Source: Collinsella sp. AM17-1
GTDB taxonomy: Bacteria > Actinomycetota > Coriobacteriia > Coriobacteriales > Coriobacteriaceae
Assembly (NCBI RefSeq): GCF_003470665.1
Contig: NZ_QRJZ01000011.1
Coordinates: 8,168-72,167 of the forward strand
Direction: 5' to 3'
DNA: 64,000 bases
Both the position numbers and the translations under genes were made by a program. Shown here one piece after another: positions 52,794 through 62,300 of the stretch. Position 1 is the stretch's first letter, and every line of letters starts with the position of its first letter. The notes under the pieces are model-generated. The model saw only the letters and a list, made by a program, of their open reading frames with translations, was not told where the DNA came from and made no database searches.

Positions 52794-52988
52794 CTAGACA
52801 AACAGCACGTGCGCGAGCAGCGCGCAAACGCACGCCGCGACAAGCAGCGTCACCACGATCGAGATCACGCGGTCGGCCATGTCCATGTTGGCACGGTTCG
52901 TCAAAAACCGATCTTCGGCGGCGTCAGCGCGTGCCTCACGTACCAGCTCGGCAATCACCTCGCGGCCATCAAGCATCTTTGCATCCAT
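52794..52988 (-). CDS. Small single-pass membrane protein next to kup
   Basis: No family recognised. A 64-residue protein: an acidic soluble N-terminus MDAKMLDGREVIAELVREAR ADAAEDRF followed by one hydrophobic helix (about 42-64, VISIVVTLLVAACVCALLAH). The start at 52988 is supported by a GGGGAGG site five bases away; an in-frame ATG at 53018 has only a weaker, distant GGAG. It lies 61 bp after kup and before the kinase, so it may be a regulatory subunit or assembly factor in potassium handling. That is inference from position. Confidence 0.6.
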   Translation of the reverse strand: MDAKMLDGREVIAELVREARADAAEDRFLTNRANMDMADRVISIVVTLLVAACVCALLAHVLFV

Positions 52989-53049
52989 GTTTGCCTCCCC
53001 GGTCTCAATCTTGTCCATCGAAAACCAACTCCGTGCAACCTGTCGGCGC

Positions 53050-55077
53050 CTACGGCCGCTCGTTGGGGGCCAGGCGTTGCATCTTGTTCACGGCCTTGAA
53101 CTTGGTGAACAGCGGCACGTACTCAAAGCTCACGTTGGAGTTCTCCAGGCCGTACCAGCGTGCAGGCGTGCCGGCGGCGCGGCGGATGATGTACTTGAGC
53201 GTGATAGCCGTACGCTCGCTCGGCTCCACATCGCTTTCGGGCGCCAGAAGCTTACGGATCAGAACGAACTTGAACGTACCGATGTTACCCGGATCCTTGT
53301 AGACCGAGTAGTCATGCGTCTGCGCCGGCAGCTCGCCGGTGGCAGCCAGGTCCTGAACGACCTGGCGCAGGTAGGCATTGACGCGCTGGTTGATCTTGTA
53401 GCCCAGGTACAGATGCACGCGGAACACGTAGTCGGTGCCGAACGTCTCGACCGAATAGGCAAAGGTGTGCGGTTCATCCATGGTCTCGACATTCACAAAC
53501 CACCAGGCGCGGGCGCGCTTGGGATGCTTGTCCAGAATCGAGTAGACGATGTCGCGGTCGATGTAGTCGGTATGGGTGTCCTTGGTCAGGTACACGACGT
53601 TGTCGCTCAGGCGCTCGTAGCGATCGTCGTCGCGCAGGCGCTTGAGCTGCGGCAGGTAGCTGCGCAGCGGCAGCAGCGTAAACTGGCGCTGCTCAACAGC
53701 CGTACCGTTGTACCAGCACACCATGATACCCATGATGAGCGCGGCCATGAGGATGGTGAAATAGCCGCCGTGGAAGAACTTGGTGAGCGAGCTCACGAAG
53801 AAGAAGCCTTCGAGCAAAAGGAAGAAGGCCGCGAAGATCCACGGCGCGACCTTGAGCTTGCGCTCCTCGTGCAGGTAGAAGAAGAGCAGCAGCGTGGTGC
53901 ACATCATAGTCAGCGTAATGGCAAGGCCGTAGGCGGCTTCCATATGCGCCGAGTTCTGGAACAGCAGCACCACAATGACGCAGCCCACGAGCATGACGTT
54001 GTTGACCATGGGGATGTAGAGCTGGCCCTTGGTCTCGGCAGGGTAGAAGACCTGCATGTGCGGCATGAGGTCCAGACGGCTGGCCTCGGACACCAGCGAG
54101 AATGCGCCGGTGATGAGCGCCTGCGAGGCAATGATGGCCGCAACGGTGGAAAGGCCGACGGCAAACGGGCGCAGGCCCGGGGCGAGCATCTGGTAGAACG
54201 GGTTGAGATCGGCAATGCCCATGAGCTCGGGGTTGGCAGCGTTGTTCATAAGCCAAGCGCCCTGGCCCATATAGGAAAGCAGCAGGCAGCACTTAACGAA
54301 CGGCCAGGTAGCGTAGATGTTGCCGCGGCCGACGTGGCCCATGTCGGAGTAGAGCGCCTCGGCACCGGTGGTGGCGAGGAAGCAGCTGCCCAGAATCATG
54401 ATGCCCGCATGGTTGTTGGGGCTCAGCAAAAAGGCGATGCCGCGCACCGGGTTGAGGCACAGCAGCACGGCGGGGTGCTGGAGGACAAAGAACAGACCCG
54501 TACCGCCCAAGAACAGGAACCACAGCGTCATGATGGGGCCAAAGGCGTGACCGATCTTGGCCGTACCGATGCGCTGCACCAAGAAGAGCACGATGATGAT
54601 GGCGAGCGTAATGGCAACGACGCGGCCCTGATCATCGCCCAGCACGGCATGGACCGCCGGGATAGTGCGCAGGCCCTCGATGGCCGTGGTAACGGTAACG
54701 GCCGGCGTCAGGATGCCGTCGGCGAGCAGCGCGGCGCCACCCAGCATGGCGGGGATGATAAGCCACTTACCGCAGCGCTTGACCAGGCTGTACAGGGCAA
54801 AGATGCCGCCCTCACCATGGTTATCGGCGCGCAGCGAGATGAGCACATACTTGATGGTGGTCAGCAGCGTGACCGTCCACACGACAAGGGAGAGCGCGCC
54901 GAGCACGAACTCCTCCGTGACGCTTCCGATGCCGCCGTTGCCGGCAACGAGCGCCTTGGTTACATACATGGGGCTGGTGCCGATATCGCCGTACACCACG
55001 CCCAGCGTGACGAGCATCGCCGAGATGCTCACAGGAATCGCAGCGTGCGAGGCTGCCTCCTTGGCCTTTTGTTCCAT
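53050..55077 (-). CDS. kup: Kup potassium uptake transporter
   Basis: Proton-coupled potassium importer of the KUP/HAK/KT family. The 675-residue protein has about 12 membrane helices (TLGVVYGDIGTSPMYV in helix 1, DGILTPAVTVTTAIEGL in the next) and a C-terminal cytoplasmic domain (about 455-675). Start 55077 has GGGAGG about 11 bases away. It is upstream of a KdpDE-type pair without any Kdp ATPase genes in the window. Confidence 0.95.
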   Translation of the reverse strand: MEQKAKEAASHAAIPVSISAMLVTLGVVYGDIGTSPMYVTKALVAGNGGIGSVTEEFVLGALSLVVWTVTLLTTIKYVLISLRADNHGEGGIFALYSLVKRCGKWLIIPAMLGGAALLADGILTPAVTVTTAIEGLRTIPAVHAVLGDDQGRVVAITLAIIIVLFLVQRIGTAKIGHAFGPIMTLWFLFLGGTGLFFVLQHPAVLLCLNPVRGIAFLLSPNNHAGIMILGSCFLATTGAEALYSDMGHVGRGNIYATWPFVKCCLLLSYMGQGAWLMNNAANPELMGIADLNPFYQMLAPGLRPFAVGLSTVAAIIASQALITGAFSLVSEASRLDLMPHMQVFYPAETKGQLYIPMVNNVMLVGCVIVVLLFQNSAHMEAAYGLAITLTMMCTTLLLFFYLHEERKLKVAPWIFAAFFLLLEGFFFVSSLTKFFHGGYFTILMAALIMGIMVCWYNGTAVEQRQFTLLPLRSYLPQLKRLRDDDRYERLSDNVVYLTKDTHTDYIDRDIVYSILDKHPKRARAWWFVNVETMDEPHTFAYSVETFGTDYVFRVHLYLGYKINQRVNAYLRQVVQDLAATGELPAQTHDYSVYKDPGNIGTFKFVLIRKLLAPESDVEPSERTAITLKYIIRRAAGTPARWYGLENSNVSFEYVPLFTKFKAVNKMQRLAPNERP

Positions 55078-55201
55078 AAGCCGGTTTCCTCCCAACTTTA
55101 ATGTTCGAAGGAATTATAGGTAATCGGCCCATGTTTGAATGGCACTGTTTTCCCAGCTAAATAAACATTTATACGGCCTTTAGGCCACCTCGGCGATATG
55201 G

Positions 55202-55234
55202 AATGTGACAAAGGGACTGTCCCTTTGTCACATC
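55202..55234. repeat. AAAGGGA palindrome after the nitroreductase gene
   Basis: AATGTGACAAAGGGA / TCCCTTTGTCACATC with 3-base loop, 10 bp after the stop codon at 55245. Same core as at 20243. Confidence 0.85.
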
Positions 55235-55244
55235 ACCGCATTCG

Positions 55245-56114
55245 TTACTTGCCGAGCCAGTTTTTGAACCACCACTCCATGGAACGGCTCATCTCGGCCA
55301 TAAAGGGGCTCGTGTGCTTGCGGGTGTAGATATCCACCACGCGCTCTCCTACCTCGCGGGCATGCGGACGGAACATCGCGTCCATCTCGGCCACCTGCGC
55401 GTCCATGGTCGTGGCGCCGGCGCGGCAGTAGCGCTCCTCGTGCACCAGGTTCACCACGGGGTGCGCGATTGCCGGGCGCTCCTTACGGGGCGTGCCGATG
55501 ATGAGCATCGACAGCGGCATGGTATAGGGCGGCAGATCGAGCAGCTCGGCGACTTCCTCGGCATTCTCGACGATATCACCGATGTAGCAGCTCCCCAGCC
55601 CCAGGGCCTCGGCGGCAACCACGGCGTTTTGCGCGGCGATCACGGCATCCTGGGCCGCGATCGCAAAGTCGCCCAAACCCGGCGCGCGGCGGGGCGCCTT
55701 GCCCGTGCGCTCGACAAACTCGGGCTCAAAGCAGCCCACGTGCTCAAACAGATCGATCCACTTGGCATAATCGACCACAAATATAAGTGCCCAGGGCGCC
55801 TTGGCGATCATGGGCTGGTGATCGCACAGGTCGGCCAGACGATCCAGCGTAGCCTGCTCGCGAATGCTCACGATGGAATACATCATCATGGCGCCTGCCG
55901 ACGGCGCACGACTCGCCGCATGCAAAATCGCCGCCCGCTGCTCGTCGGTCACCGCCACGGGGCGGTCGTCGTCATCACGCGCGAAGGCACGCGTGGAGGA
56001 ACGGTGCTCCAACGTGTCCAGCACCGCGTTGCCCGTGGTCTCGACCGGATAGCCGTACGTATCGACCGCCGCTCCATCGCCGCCCATGTCCGCCTTGCAA
56101 ACCTGCTCGCTCAT
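55245..56114 (-). CDS. Nitroreductase-family FMN oxidoreductase
   Basis: FMN-dependent NAD(P)H oxidoreductase, 289 residues. The motif HRSSTRAF (FMN phosphate binding) and AASRAPSAGAMMMYSIVSIR are at the start, and EALGLGSCYIGDI near the middle is a nitroreductase signature. A C-terminal extension with RKHTSPFMAEMSRSMEWWFK fits NfsA-like proteins. The substrate could be a quinone, nitroaromatic or flavin. The RBS is weak; start 56114 is the first Met. Divergent from the LtaS-like gene. Confidence 0.88.
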   Translation of the reverse strand: MSEQVCKADMGGDGAAVDTYGYPVETTGNAVLDTLEHRSSTRAFARDDDDRPVAVTDEQRAAILHAASRAPSAGAMMMYSIVSIREQATLDRLADLCDHQPMIAKAPWALIFVVDYAKWIDLFEHVGCFEPEFVERTGKAPRRAPGLGDFAIAAQDAVIAAQNAVVAAEALGLGSCYIGDIVENAEEVAELLDLPPYTMPLSMLIIGTPRKERPAIAHPVVNLVHEERYCRAGATTMDAQVAEMDAMFRPHAREVGERVVDIYTRKHTSPFMAEMSRSMEWWFKNWLGK

Positions 56115-56327
56115 CGCCCTACCCTCGCCATTTCTTTAAGAAGCCTTTACGTTTCCGTGTAATTCCCGTCCATTATCGCGCAGGTCGCCGCTACATTGCG
56201 CAACACCGCCACGCACGCGCGTTATTATGGCTGGTTGTTGTGCGCAGTCACCAAATGCAGCGCATATCTTGGTAACAATCGGGTAAACCCCCGCTTTCGT
56301 AGGTTTTAGTTTGTGAGGAGTCTCAGC

Positions 56328-58628
56328 ATGTTCGCTGCCGCCATCTCGCTCGTCGGTCTTGTGGCGACCGTCTACCTTGTCTTGCGCGAGGCCAAGGCCA
56401 TTCGCGCTCAGTCGGGCACCGTCGCCAAAAGCGCTCTTGGGTGGAGCGCCGCCTTCGGCCTGTTCCAGCTCTTTTTGACCATTTGGGGTGCCATTGGCCT
56501 CGTCGCCCAAAACGAGCCGCTCGCCTTTGTGATGCTCATCCTGACCAACGCCATCCTCACCGGATGCGCCTGGGCCAGCATCGCCCGCGACCGCATCGCC
56601 CCGCGCGTCTTTGCGTTCGCCGAGCCCGACGCCCCCGCCCCCACCGGCAAGCTCGCCCGCCTGCGCGGCACCTTTGTGGGCAAACCGCTCGTCGCCGCCG
56701 TCCTGTGCCTGCTGCTCGCCGGCGTCTTTGCGCTGCTGGGCACGGAGGTCTCGTCCAACCACGACTTTACCTGGGTCTACCCCCTGTGCATCCTGCTCGA
56801 GTGGGCCATCATCGCCACACTCATGACTGGCTTGTTCTTCCTATTCCAGCGCCACGGCGCAGCCCCCGCGGTCCTGGCCTTTGCCCTCTTTGTCCTGGGC
56901 ATTGCCGAGTTCTTTGTCATCACGTTTAAATCCATGCCCATCCAGCCGGGCGACCTTTCGGCCATCTCCACCGCCGCCGCAGTCGCCGGCACCGGCTACA
57001 CCTTCTCGATCTCGCTGTTCTGCGTGCTATCCATGGGCTTTACCGCCATCGCCATGCTGCTGTGCGAGTACGCCGGCCTGGTCGCGCCGCACCGTCAGAA
57101 GGGCGCCGCCAACGCCAAGCGCATGTTGCTCACCAACCTGCTCGTGGCGGTGCTGTGCCTGGGCGGCGTGACCGCGCATGTCACGCTCATCGACTACTAC
57201 AACACCCTCGGCATCACCGTCTACACCTGGCGTCCGCTCGAGAGCTACTGGCGCGAGGGCTATCTGCCTGCCTTTATTAGCGCGGCACAGTCCATCAAGC
57301 CGCCCAAACCCGCCGACTATTCTGTCGATGACGCCAAGGCCACGCTCAAAAAGTACGCCAAGGCCTACGACAAATCCGACGCGGCCAAGAGCGACGAGCG
57401 CGCCGCCGCAAAGGAGCAGTTCGACAGCGAGAAGCCCACGGTCATCGCCATCATGAACGAGACGTTCTCGGATCTGTCGATCTACCAGAACATGCGCGCC
57501 GGCTACGAAGGTCCGCAGTACTTTAAGAACCTGTCCAACTGCCTCAGCCGCGGAAAGCTCTACGTGAGCGCCTACGGCGGCGGCACGGCCAATACCGAGT
57601 TTGAGTTTATGACCGGCAACTCCATGGCCAACCTGGGCTCGGGCGTGTACCCCTACACCATCTACAACATGGAAACGACTGGGAACCTGGCAGAGCAGTT
57701 CAAGTCGCTCGGATATTCCACCACGGCCATGCACCCCAACCACGCAACCAACTGGAACCGCGAGAACGTCTACAAGGACTTTGGCTTTGACCAGTTCCTG
57801 TCCATCAACGACTTCCAGGGTGCCGATACCCTGCGCGGCATGGTGACCGACCAGGCTACCTACGACAAGATTCTTGAGCTGCTCGACCAGAACGCCGACC
57901 CGCAGTTCATCTTCGACGTGACCATGCAGAACCACTCGGGCTACGACACGGGCCTGCTGCCGGTCGACAAGCAGATGCACCTGAACATCGACACGACCGA
58001 CCTGGACGCTAAGACCGTCGAGGACGGCACGCTCTCCGATGTTGACGAGTATGTCTCGTGCATCGAGCAGTCCGACCAAGCGCTGCGTTACTTCCTCAAC
58101 GCCCTGAGCAAGCTCGACCGCAAGGTGGTCGTGGTGTTCTGGGGCGACCACCAGCCGTTCTTCCCGTCCAAGTTCAACGATAAGTGGTTTACCGGCGAGG
58201 ACGACGCCACGCACCAGGAACGTCTGTGGCAGACCGACTACATCATCTGGGCCAACTACGACGTTGCCGGCTGCGACCAGACGAGCGAGGTCGACGACCT
58301 GTCCACCAACTACCTGTCCACGCAGCTTATGCAGCTGATCGGCGCCCCGCTGACCGACTACCAGAAGGCGCACATGACGCTGCGCGAGTCGCTGCCCGCC
58401 ATCAACTCGGTGGGCTACGAGGACGCCAGCCTGCGCTGGGCGCTCTCCTCCAACGTCACCGGCGACGACGCCGTTGCCGCAGCCGCCACCAAGGCGCGCG
58501 AGGATTACGCCAAGATGCAGTATTACGAAATGTTCCGCGACGGCAAGAACGTCTATACGGAGCACTTCCAGACCGAGGCCAACGAGACCGACCCCAACCT
58601 GGCGCCGGGCACAACCAAGATTAAGTAG
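56328..58628 (+). CDS. LtaS-family sulfatase-fold polymerase or transferase
   Basis: Membrane enzyme of the lipoteichoic-acid synthase/phosphoglycerol-transferase family, 766 residues. The N-terminus has about five to seven membrane helices (1-300), then an extracellular sulfatase-fold domain (370-700) with Glu in MNETFSDLS (about 378), the catalytic Thr in GGGTANTEFEFMTG (about 421) and WGDHQPF (Asp-His about 607-608). AGGAG seven bases before the ATG at 56328. Such enzymes use phosphatidylglycerol to build surface glycerophosphate polymers; the exact product is not predictable. Confidence 0.9.
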   Translation: MFAAAISLVGLVATVYLVLREAKAIRAQSGTVAKSALGWSAAFGLFQLFLTIWGAIGLVAQNEPLAFVMLILTNAILTGCAWASIARDRIAPRVFAFAEPDAPAPTGKLARLRGTFVGKPLVAAVLCLLLAGVFALLGTEVSSNHDFTWVYPLCILLEWAIIATLMTGLFFLFQRHGAAPAVLAFALFVLGIAEFFVITFKSMPIQPGDLSAISTAAAVAGTGYTFSISLFCVLSMGFTAIAMLLCEYAGLVAPHRQKGAANAKRMLLTNLLVAVLCLGGVTAHVTLIDYYNTLGITVYTWRPLESYWREGYLPAFISAAQSIKPPKPADYSVDDAKATLKKYAKAYDKSDAAKSDERAAAKEQFDSEKPTVIAIMNETFSDLSIYQNMRAGYEGPQYFKNLSNCLSRGKLYVSAYGGGTANTEFEFMTGNSMANLGSGVYPYTIYNMETTGNLAEQFKSLGYSTTAMHPNHATNWNRENVYKDFGFDQFLSINDFQGADTLRGMVTDQATYDKILELLDQNADPQFIFDVTMQNHSGYDTGLLPVDKQMHLNIDTTDLDAKTVEDGTLSDVDEYVSCIEQSDQALRYFLNALSKLDRKVVVVFWGDHQPFFPSKFNDKWFTGEDDATHQERLWQTDYIIWANYDVAGCDQTSEVDDLSTNYLSTQLMQLIGAPLTDYQKAHMTLRESLPAINSVGYEDASLRWALSSNVTGDDAVAAAATKAREDYAKMQYYEMFRDGKNVYTEHFQTEANETDPNLAPGTTKIK

Positions 58629-58655
58629 CTGCTAGCTGCTGAGCCACAACTGAAA

Positions 58656-58785
58656 CGTCTGTCCAGGCGGAGGCATATAAGGTTCCCTGCTCGGACAGTC
58701 CTGCGCAAGACGAAGGCCACATTAAGTGGCCTTCTTTGCGTGCGGAACTCGCGATGAACCTTATATGCCTCCGCCTGGACAGACG
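58656..58785. repeat. Perfect 30-bp inverted repeat around a terminator
   Basis: Arms at 58656-58685 (CGTCTGTCCAGGCGGAGGCA then TATAAGGTTC) and 58756-58785 are perfect reverse complements. The loop contains the plus-strand terminator at 58712. Confidence 0.9.
58712..58737 (+). terminator. Terminator of the LtaS-like gene
   Basis: GAAGGCCAC-ATTAA-GTGGCCTTC followed by TTTG on the plus strand. Confidence 0.85.
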
Positions 58786-58839
58786 CCCTGATGTTGGGGC
58801 GTGGCTTGTCTTGGGTGTATCGCCGAACATATATAAGTT

Positions 58840-58867
58840 GAAGGCCACGTTATGTGGCCTTCTTTGT
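58840..58867 (+). terminator. Second copy of the same terminator
   Basis: GAAGGCCAC-GTTAT-GTGGCCTTC then TTTGTTTG; the stem is identical to 58712 with a changed loop, showing a local duplication. Confidence 0.8.
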
Positions 58868-58871
58868 TTGC

Positions 58872-59232
58872 GGAAAGTGTATCCCGGAATTCTTGTCTGG
58901 AATGGGATGCAGTTTCCGCTTGGGACCCGATTGGGAAAGTGTGTCCCACTATTCAGCTGGATTCCGGGATGTATTTTCCGGTTGAGGCTCGTTGGGAAAG
59001 TGCGTCCCACTTTGGGGGCTGATTCTGGGACGTGGTTTCCGGTTGGCTCTCATTGGGAAAGTTCATCCCATTTCTCGGCCTAATTATGGGACGCAGTTTC
59101 CCGTTGAGGACCCTTTGGGAAAGTGCGTCCCGGTCTGGGCGCTCAAACTGGGATGGATTTTCCGGATGAGGGCTTGACGGAAAATGTGTCCCGTTCCGGG
59201 CGCTAATTGTGGGATGCAGTTTCCGCTTGCGG
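58872..59232. repeat. Left array: about six 61-62 bp palindromic tandem units
   Basis: The word GGGAAA (GGAAA in some units) recurs with GAAA starting near 58873, 58935, 58996, 59057, 59119 and 59180 (spacing 61-62). Each unit is GGGAAA-N5-TCCCA...TGGGA-N6-TTTCC, an imperfect palindrome. Units are degenerate in the spacer. Confidence 0.85.
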
Positions 59233-59313
59233 AGTCTCCACTCAACAGAAAACCCGGGTGGCCTGTTTTTTGGCTACCCGGGTTTTTGGGTTGTCGATAT
59301 GTTCGACTGGCTA

Positions 59314-62300
59314 CTAGTGGGTCTTGCGGCGCTTGATCAGCATGATGAGGGCTATCACTACGAGCGTTGCTCCCGCTGCTGCTGCGGTGGCGACTAGGGC
59401 AAATGTTTGGTCGCCGGTGTTTGCGAGGTTCTTCGCTGTGGTCGTAGTCTTGACCTTGGTGTCGGTCTTAGCTCCGTTGTCGGACTTGGGCTTGTCCGGG
59501 TTCGTCGGGGTCTCAGGAGTCTCGGGGTCCTTTGAGCCTTCGGAATCGGTTGGGCCGGCGGTGTTTACCAGCGTATGGTCCAGGAACTTCTTGGCGCCCG
59601 CACTTGCCTGTGAGAACAGGCGGCGCGTGCGGATCGGGGTGGCGTTCACCGTTGTGGGCGCCGTCTCCTCGGCCTCGATATTCACGAGCGTCGTGCCGGT
59701 GTCGAGGCCCACGTCGTTGTATCCCACGTGGCAGTAATACTGCGCACCGTCATCGTCTGCGGTCAGGTCAATCTCGAGCTTTGAGGCCGTTCCAGCCGCG
59801 AGGTTGCCATCGGCACCCACGAGCTTAAACTCTGTCTCGCCGCGGCCCTTGCGGTACCACATATAGGTCGGTGCCAGCCCTGTTTCGCTATCGTCGGCAC
59901 CGAGTTGCTTCACATGGCCAATCGCCGAGAGCGTCAGGTGGCTTCCCGCCGCGCGCTCAACCGAAGAGTCGTATCCAAGATCCGACCCCTCCGCAGCATC
60001 CGCCGCAGGTCCGCTCACGGTCATCGTCATGCCATCGGGCATGGTCTTGACCGTGATGATTGCCGAGCGAATACCTGTTTCGGTCGTGGATCCATTCTTA
60101 ACGGCGGCGATGGCGAATCGATACTCCGTATTGGGCTGCAGCCCATCCCACTTGAGCGAGGTCTGCGTGTTGTCGGCAATCTTCCAGCTATTGACGACCG
60201 CATCCGCCGCATTGCTCTGCAGCATGCCCACGCCGTAGCTAAAGCCACTCTTGTTTGCGAGTACATCGTCCCAGCTAAACGTAACGCTGGTCGAATCGAC
60301 GGCGTTTGCCGTAAAGCCCGTCACGGCCGGCGCGTCGGGCATCTCGACGTCCTTAACGTCATAGCCCACGATCCAGAACTGGTCGGTGTCCTTGGTGCCG
60401 AGCTTGTCGCCCGAGTCTGCCTCGAACTTGTCGACATCCACCGCGTTGACGCCCAGACGCCACACAAAACCGTACTTGCCCTGCGCGGCCTCGGGCAGGT
60501 TGTCGACGGTGCCGCCGTATTCGGTCGATTCACTCGAGGAGTTACCCGTAGTAAAGCCGGCGTTGGCACCAAAGCACAGACCGCCAAACAACTCGTGCTT
60601 TGCGAGCTTCGCGCCCATGACAACGCTGCCGTTCAGCGTCAAGCCGAGCTCGAGCTCCTGCTCCTTGCCCTCCTCGACTTCGATGGTCTGCTCAATGCTC
60701 GCCCCCGACTGCGCGGCGGCGCCGTTAAACCCATCGTGCGTGTAGGCGCGCGTTACGCCAGGCTTGCCCAGGCCAAAGGAATCCCCAACGGGAGTCTCGC
60801 CGTTGAGCGTCGTTTGATAGGTTCCGGGTTCTCCCGACCGGTTGGTCAAAAAGTAGCTGAGCGGCGTCATATTGTGCTGTTTGGCAATGCGGTCATAGGC
60901 CTCGACATTAACGACCGAGGTCTGCGCGCCGAGCGACACGGGCGCCGCCATCACGCCCTTGCCACCAGTTTCCTCATTTTCGATCTCATACTCGTAATAG
61001 ACCATCGGAATCGTGTAGAGCACGGCCTTGTCACCCTCGCCGGCATGCGACTCATAGCTTACGCTTGCGCTGACCGTGCGCTCGCTCCGGTAGTCATAGC
61101 ATCCCTCGGCGGCAAAATCGACTGAAGCATTCATCGCGACCAGGGGCGGACCGGTCTGCACCTCGACGGCAACGCCCAACTCGGCGCCAATGGTATAGCC
61201 CTGGGATGTCCCCGTGCCCTTTTCCTCTCCGTATGACGTGCCGCCCAACACCAGATAGCCGTATGCCTGCTCCAGATCCTCAACATAGGGCGCATCCTGC
61301 AGCACGGCAAGCACGCGCGGATTGGTATAGACCTTGTAGCGGTCCTTGTACGTGATCTTGACGCTGTCGTTGTCGACATCGGGCAGCGCGAGCGAGATAA
61401 ATGTGCCGTAGGTAGTGCCGCGACGGTTGCTCTCGCTAATCACCTGCTCCTCGCCGCGGCGCACCTTTCCGTTCTCGTCGAGCGAAAAAAGCGAGGCGGT
61501 CATCCAATAGTAGTCATCGTTCTTGCGCAGGTCCTCGTCGCGGTGCTTGCCCACCACGGCGATAAAGCTCTCGTTATAGCGGTCCGAACCCGAGACGCTG
61601 CCCGCCTTGACGTCGCTGATCCACACCTGCTCTATACCCTTGTGATCATGCTTGTTGCTGCTGTTGTATTGCTGACCGCTCATGCTCATGGTTCCGACCA
61701 TGGACCCCAAGCCCTGAGCCCCGCTCTGTGCCGTGTTGCAGGCAAAGTCGCGGAACACATCGCCGCCCACGAGCACCTCGTCGACCGCCAGCTGCTCGGA
61801 CAGGCCGTCAAGGTTGGCAGTGGCAAGGGCAATAGGCGCCAAGGTGCACGGATAGCGCTTATCCTGAGCGCTATCCTTCCATGCGCTGTTGGGCACATGC
61901 ATCAGCCCATAGGAGGCGAGGAGCCCGTCTCTGTATTCCTTGCAATCGGAAAGCTTGAACTCGCCAGACTCCGAGTCAAAATACGCGTAGCGGTACAGCG
62001 CGCCGTACAGCCCCTTGCTGCCGTCAGAAGCGCCGTAATCAAAAGCGCTGCGTTGCCAGTCATAGCCCGCAAGAATAAGGCCCGTGACGGTTTCACCCGT
62101 CTTCTTTCCTTCTTCATCGTAGGCGGCAAACGTGCCGAACGTCGCATTCGCAGCGACCATGGTCTTGCCGTTCGCGGAGAGGGAGATTGCGCCCGCGTCG
62201 CCCAGAGCATCGACATGGACGAGCGCACCCTTGGATGCATCCCACGAAAACAGCTCGCAATGGGTCGACTTATCAATATTCTTCTTGCCGTAGGGTGCCG

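Larger units (their letters stand above)
58629..59313. other. 685-bp non-coding region: terminators and left tandem array
   Basis: No gene. It contains a large inverted repeat with two terminators (58656-58866) and the left 62-bp repeat array (58872-59232), then a hairpin near the end of the surface gene. Short reading frames in the array, open on both strands, are not believed to be coding. Confidence 0.8.

Noticed and set aside
58872..59232. Possible CRISPR array
   Set aside because: The units are palindromic and degenerate throughout, with no constant repeat separated by unique spacers, and no cas genes are near.
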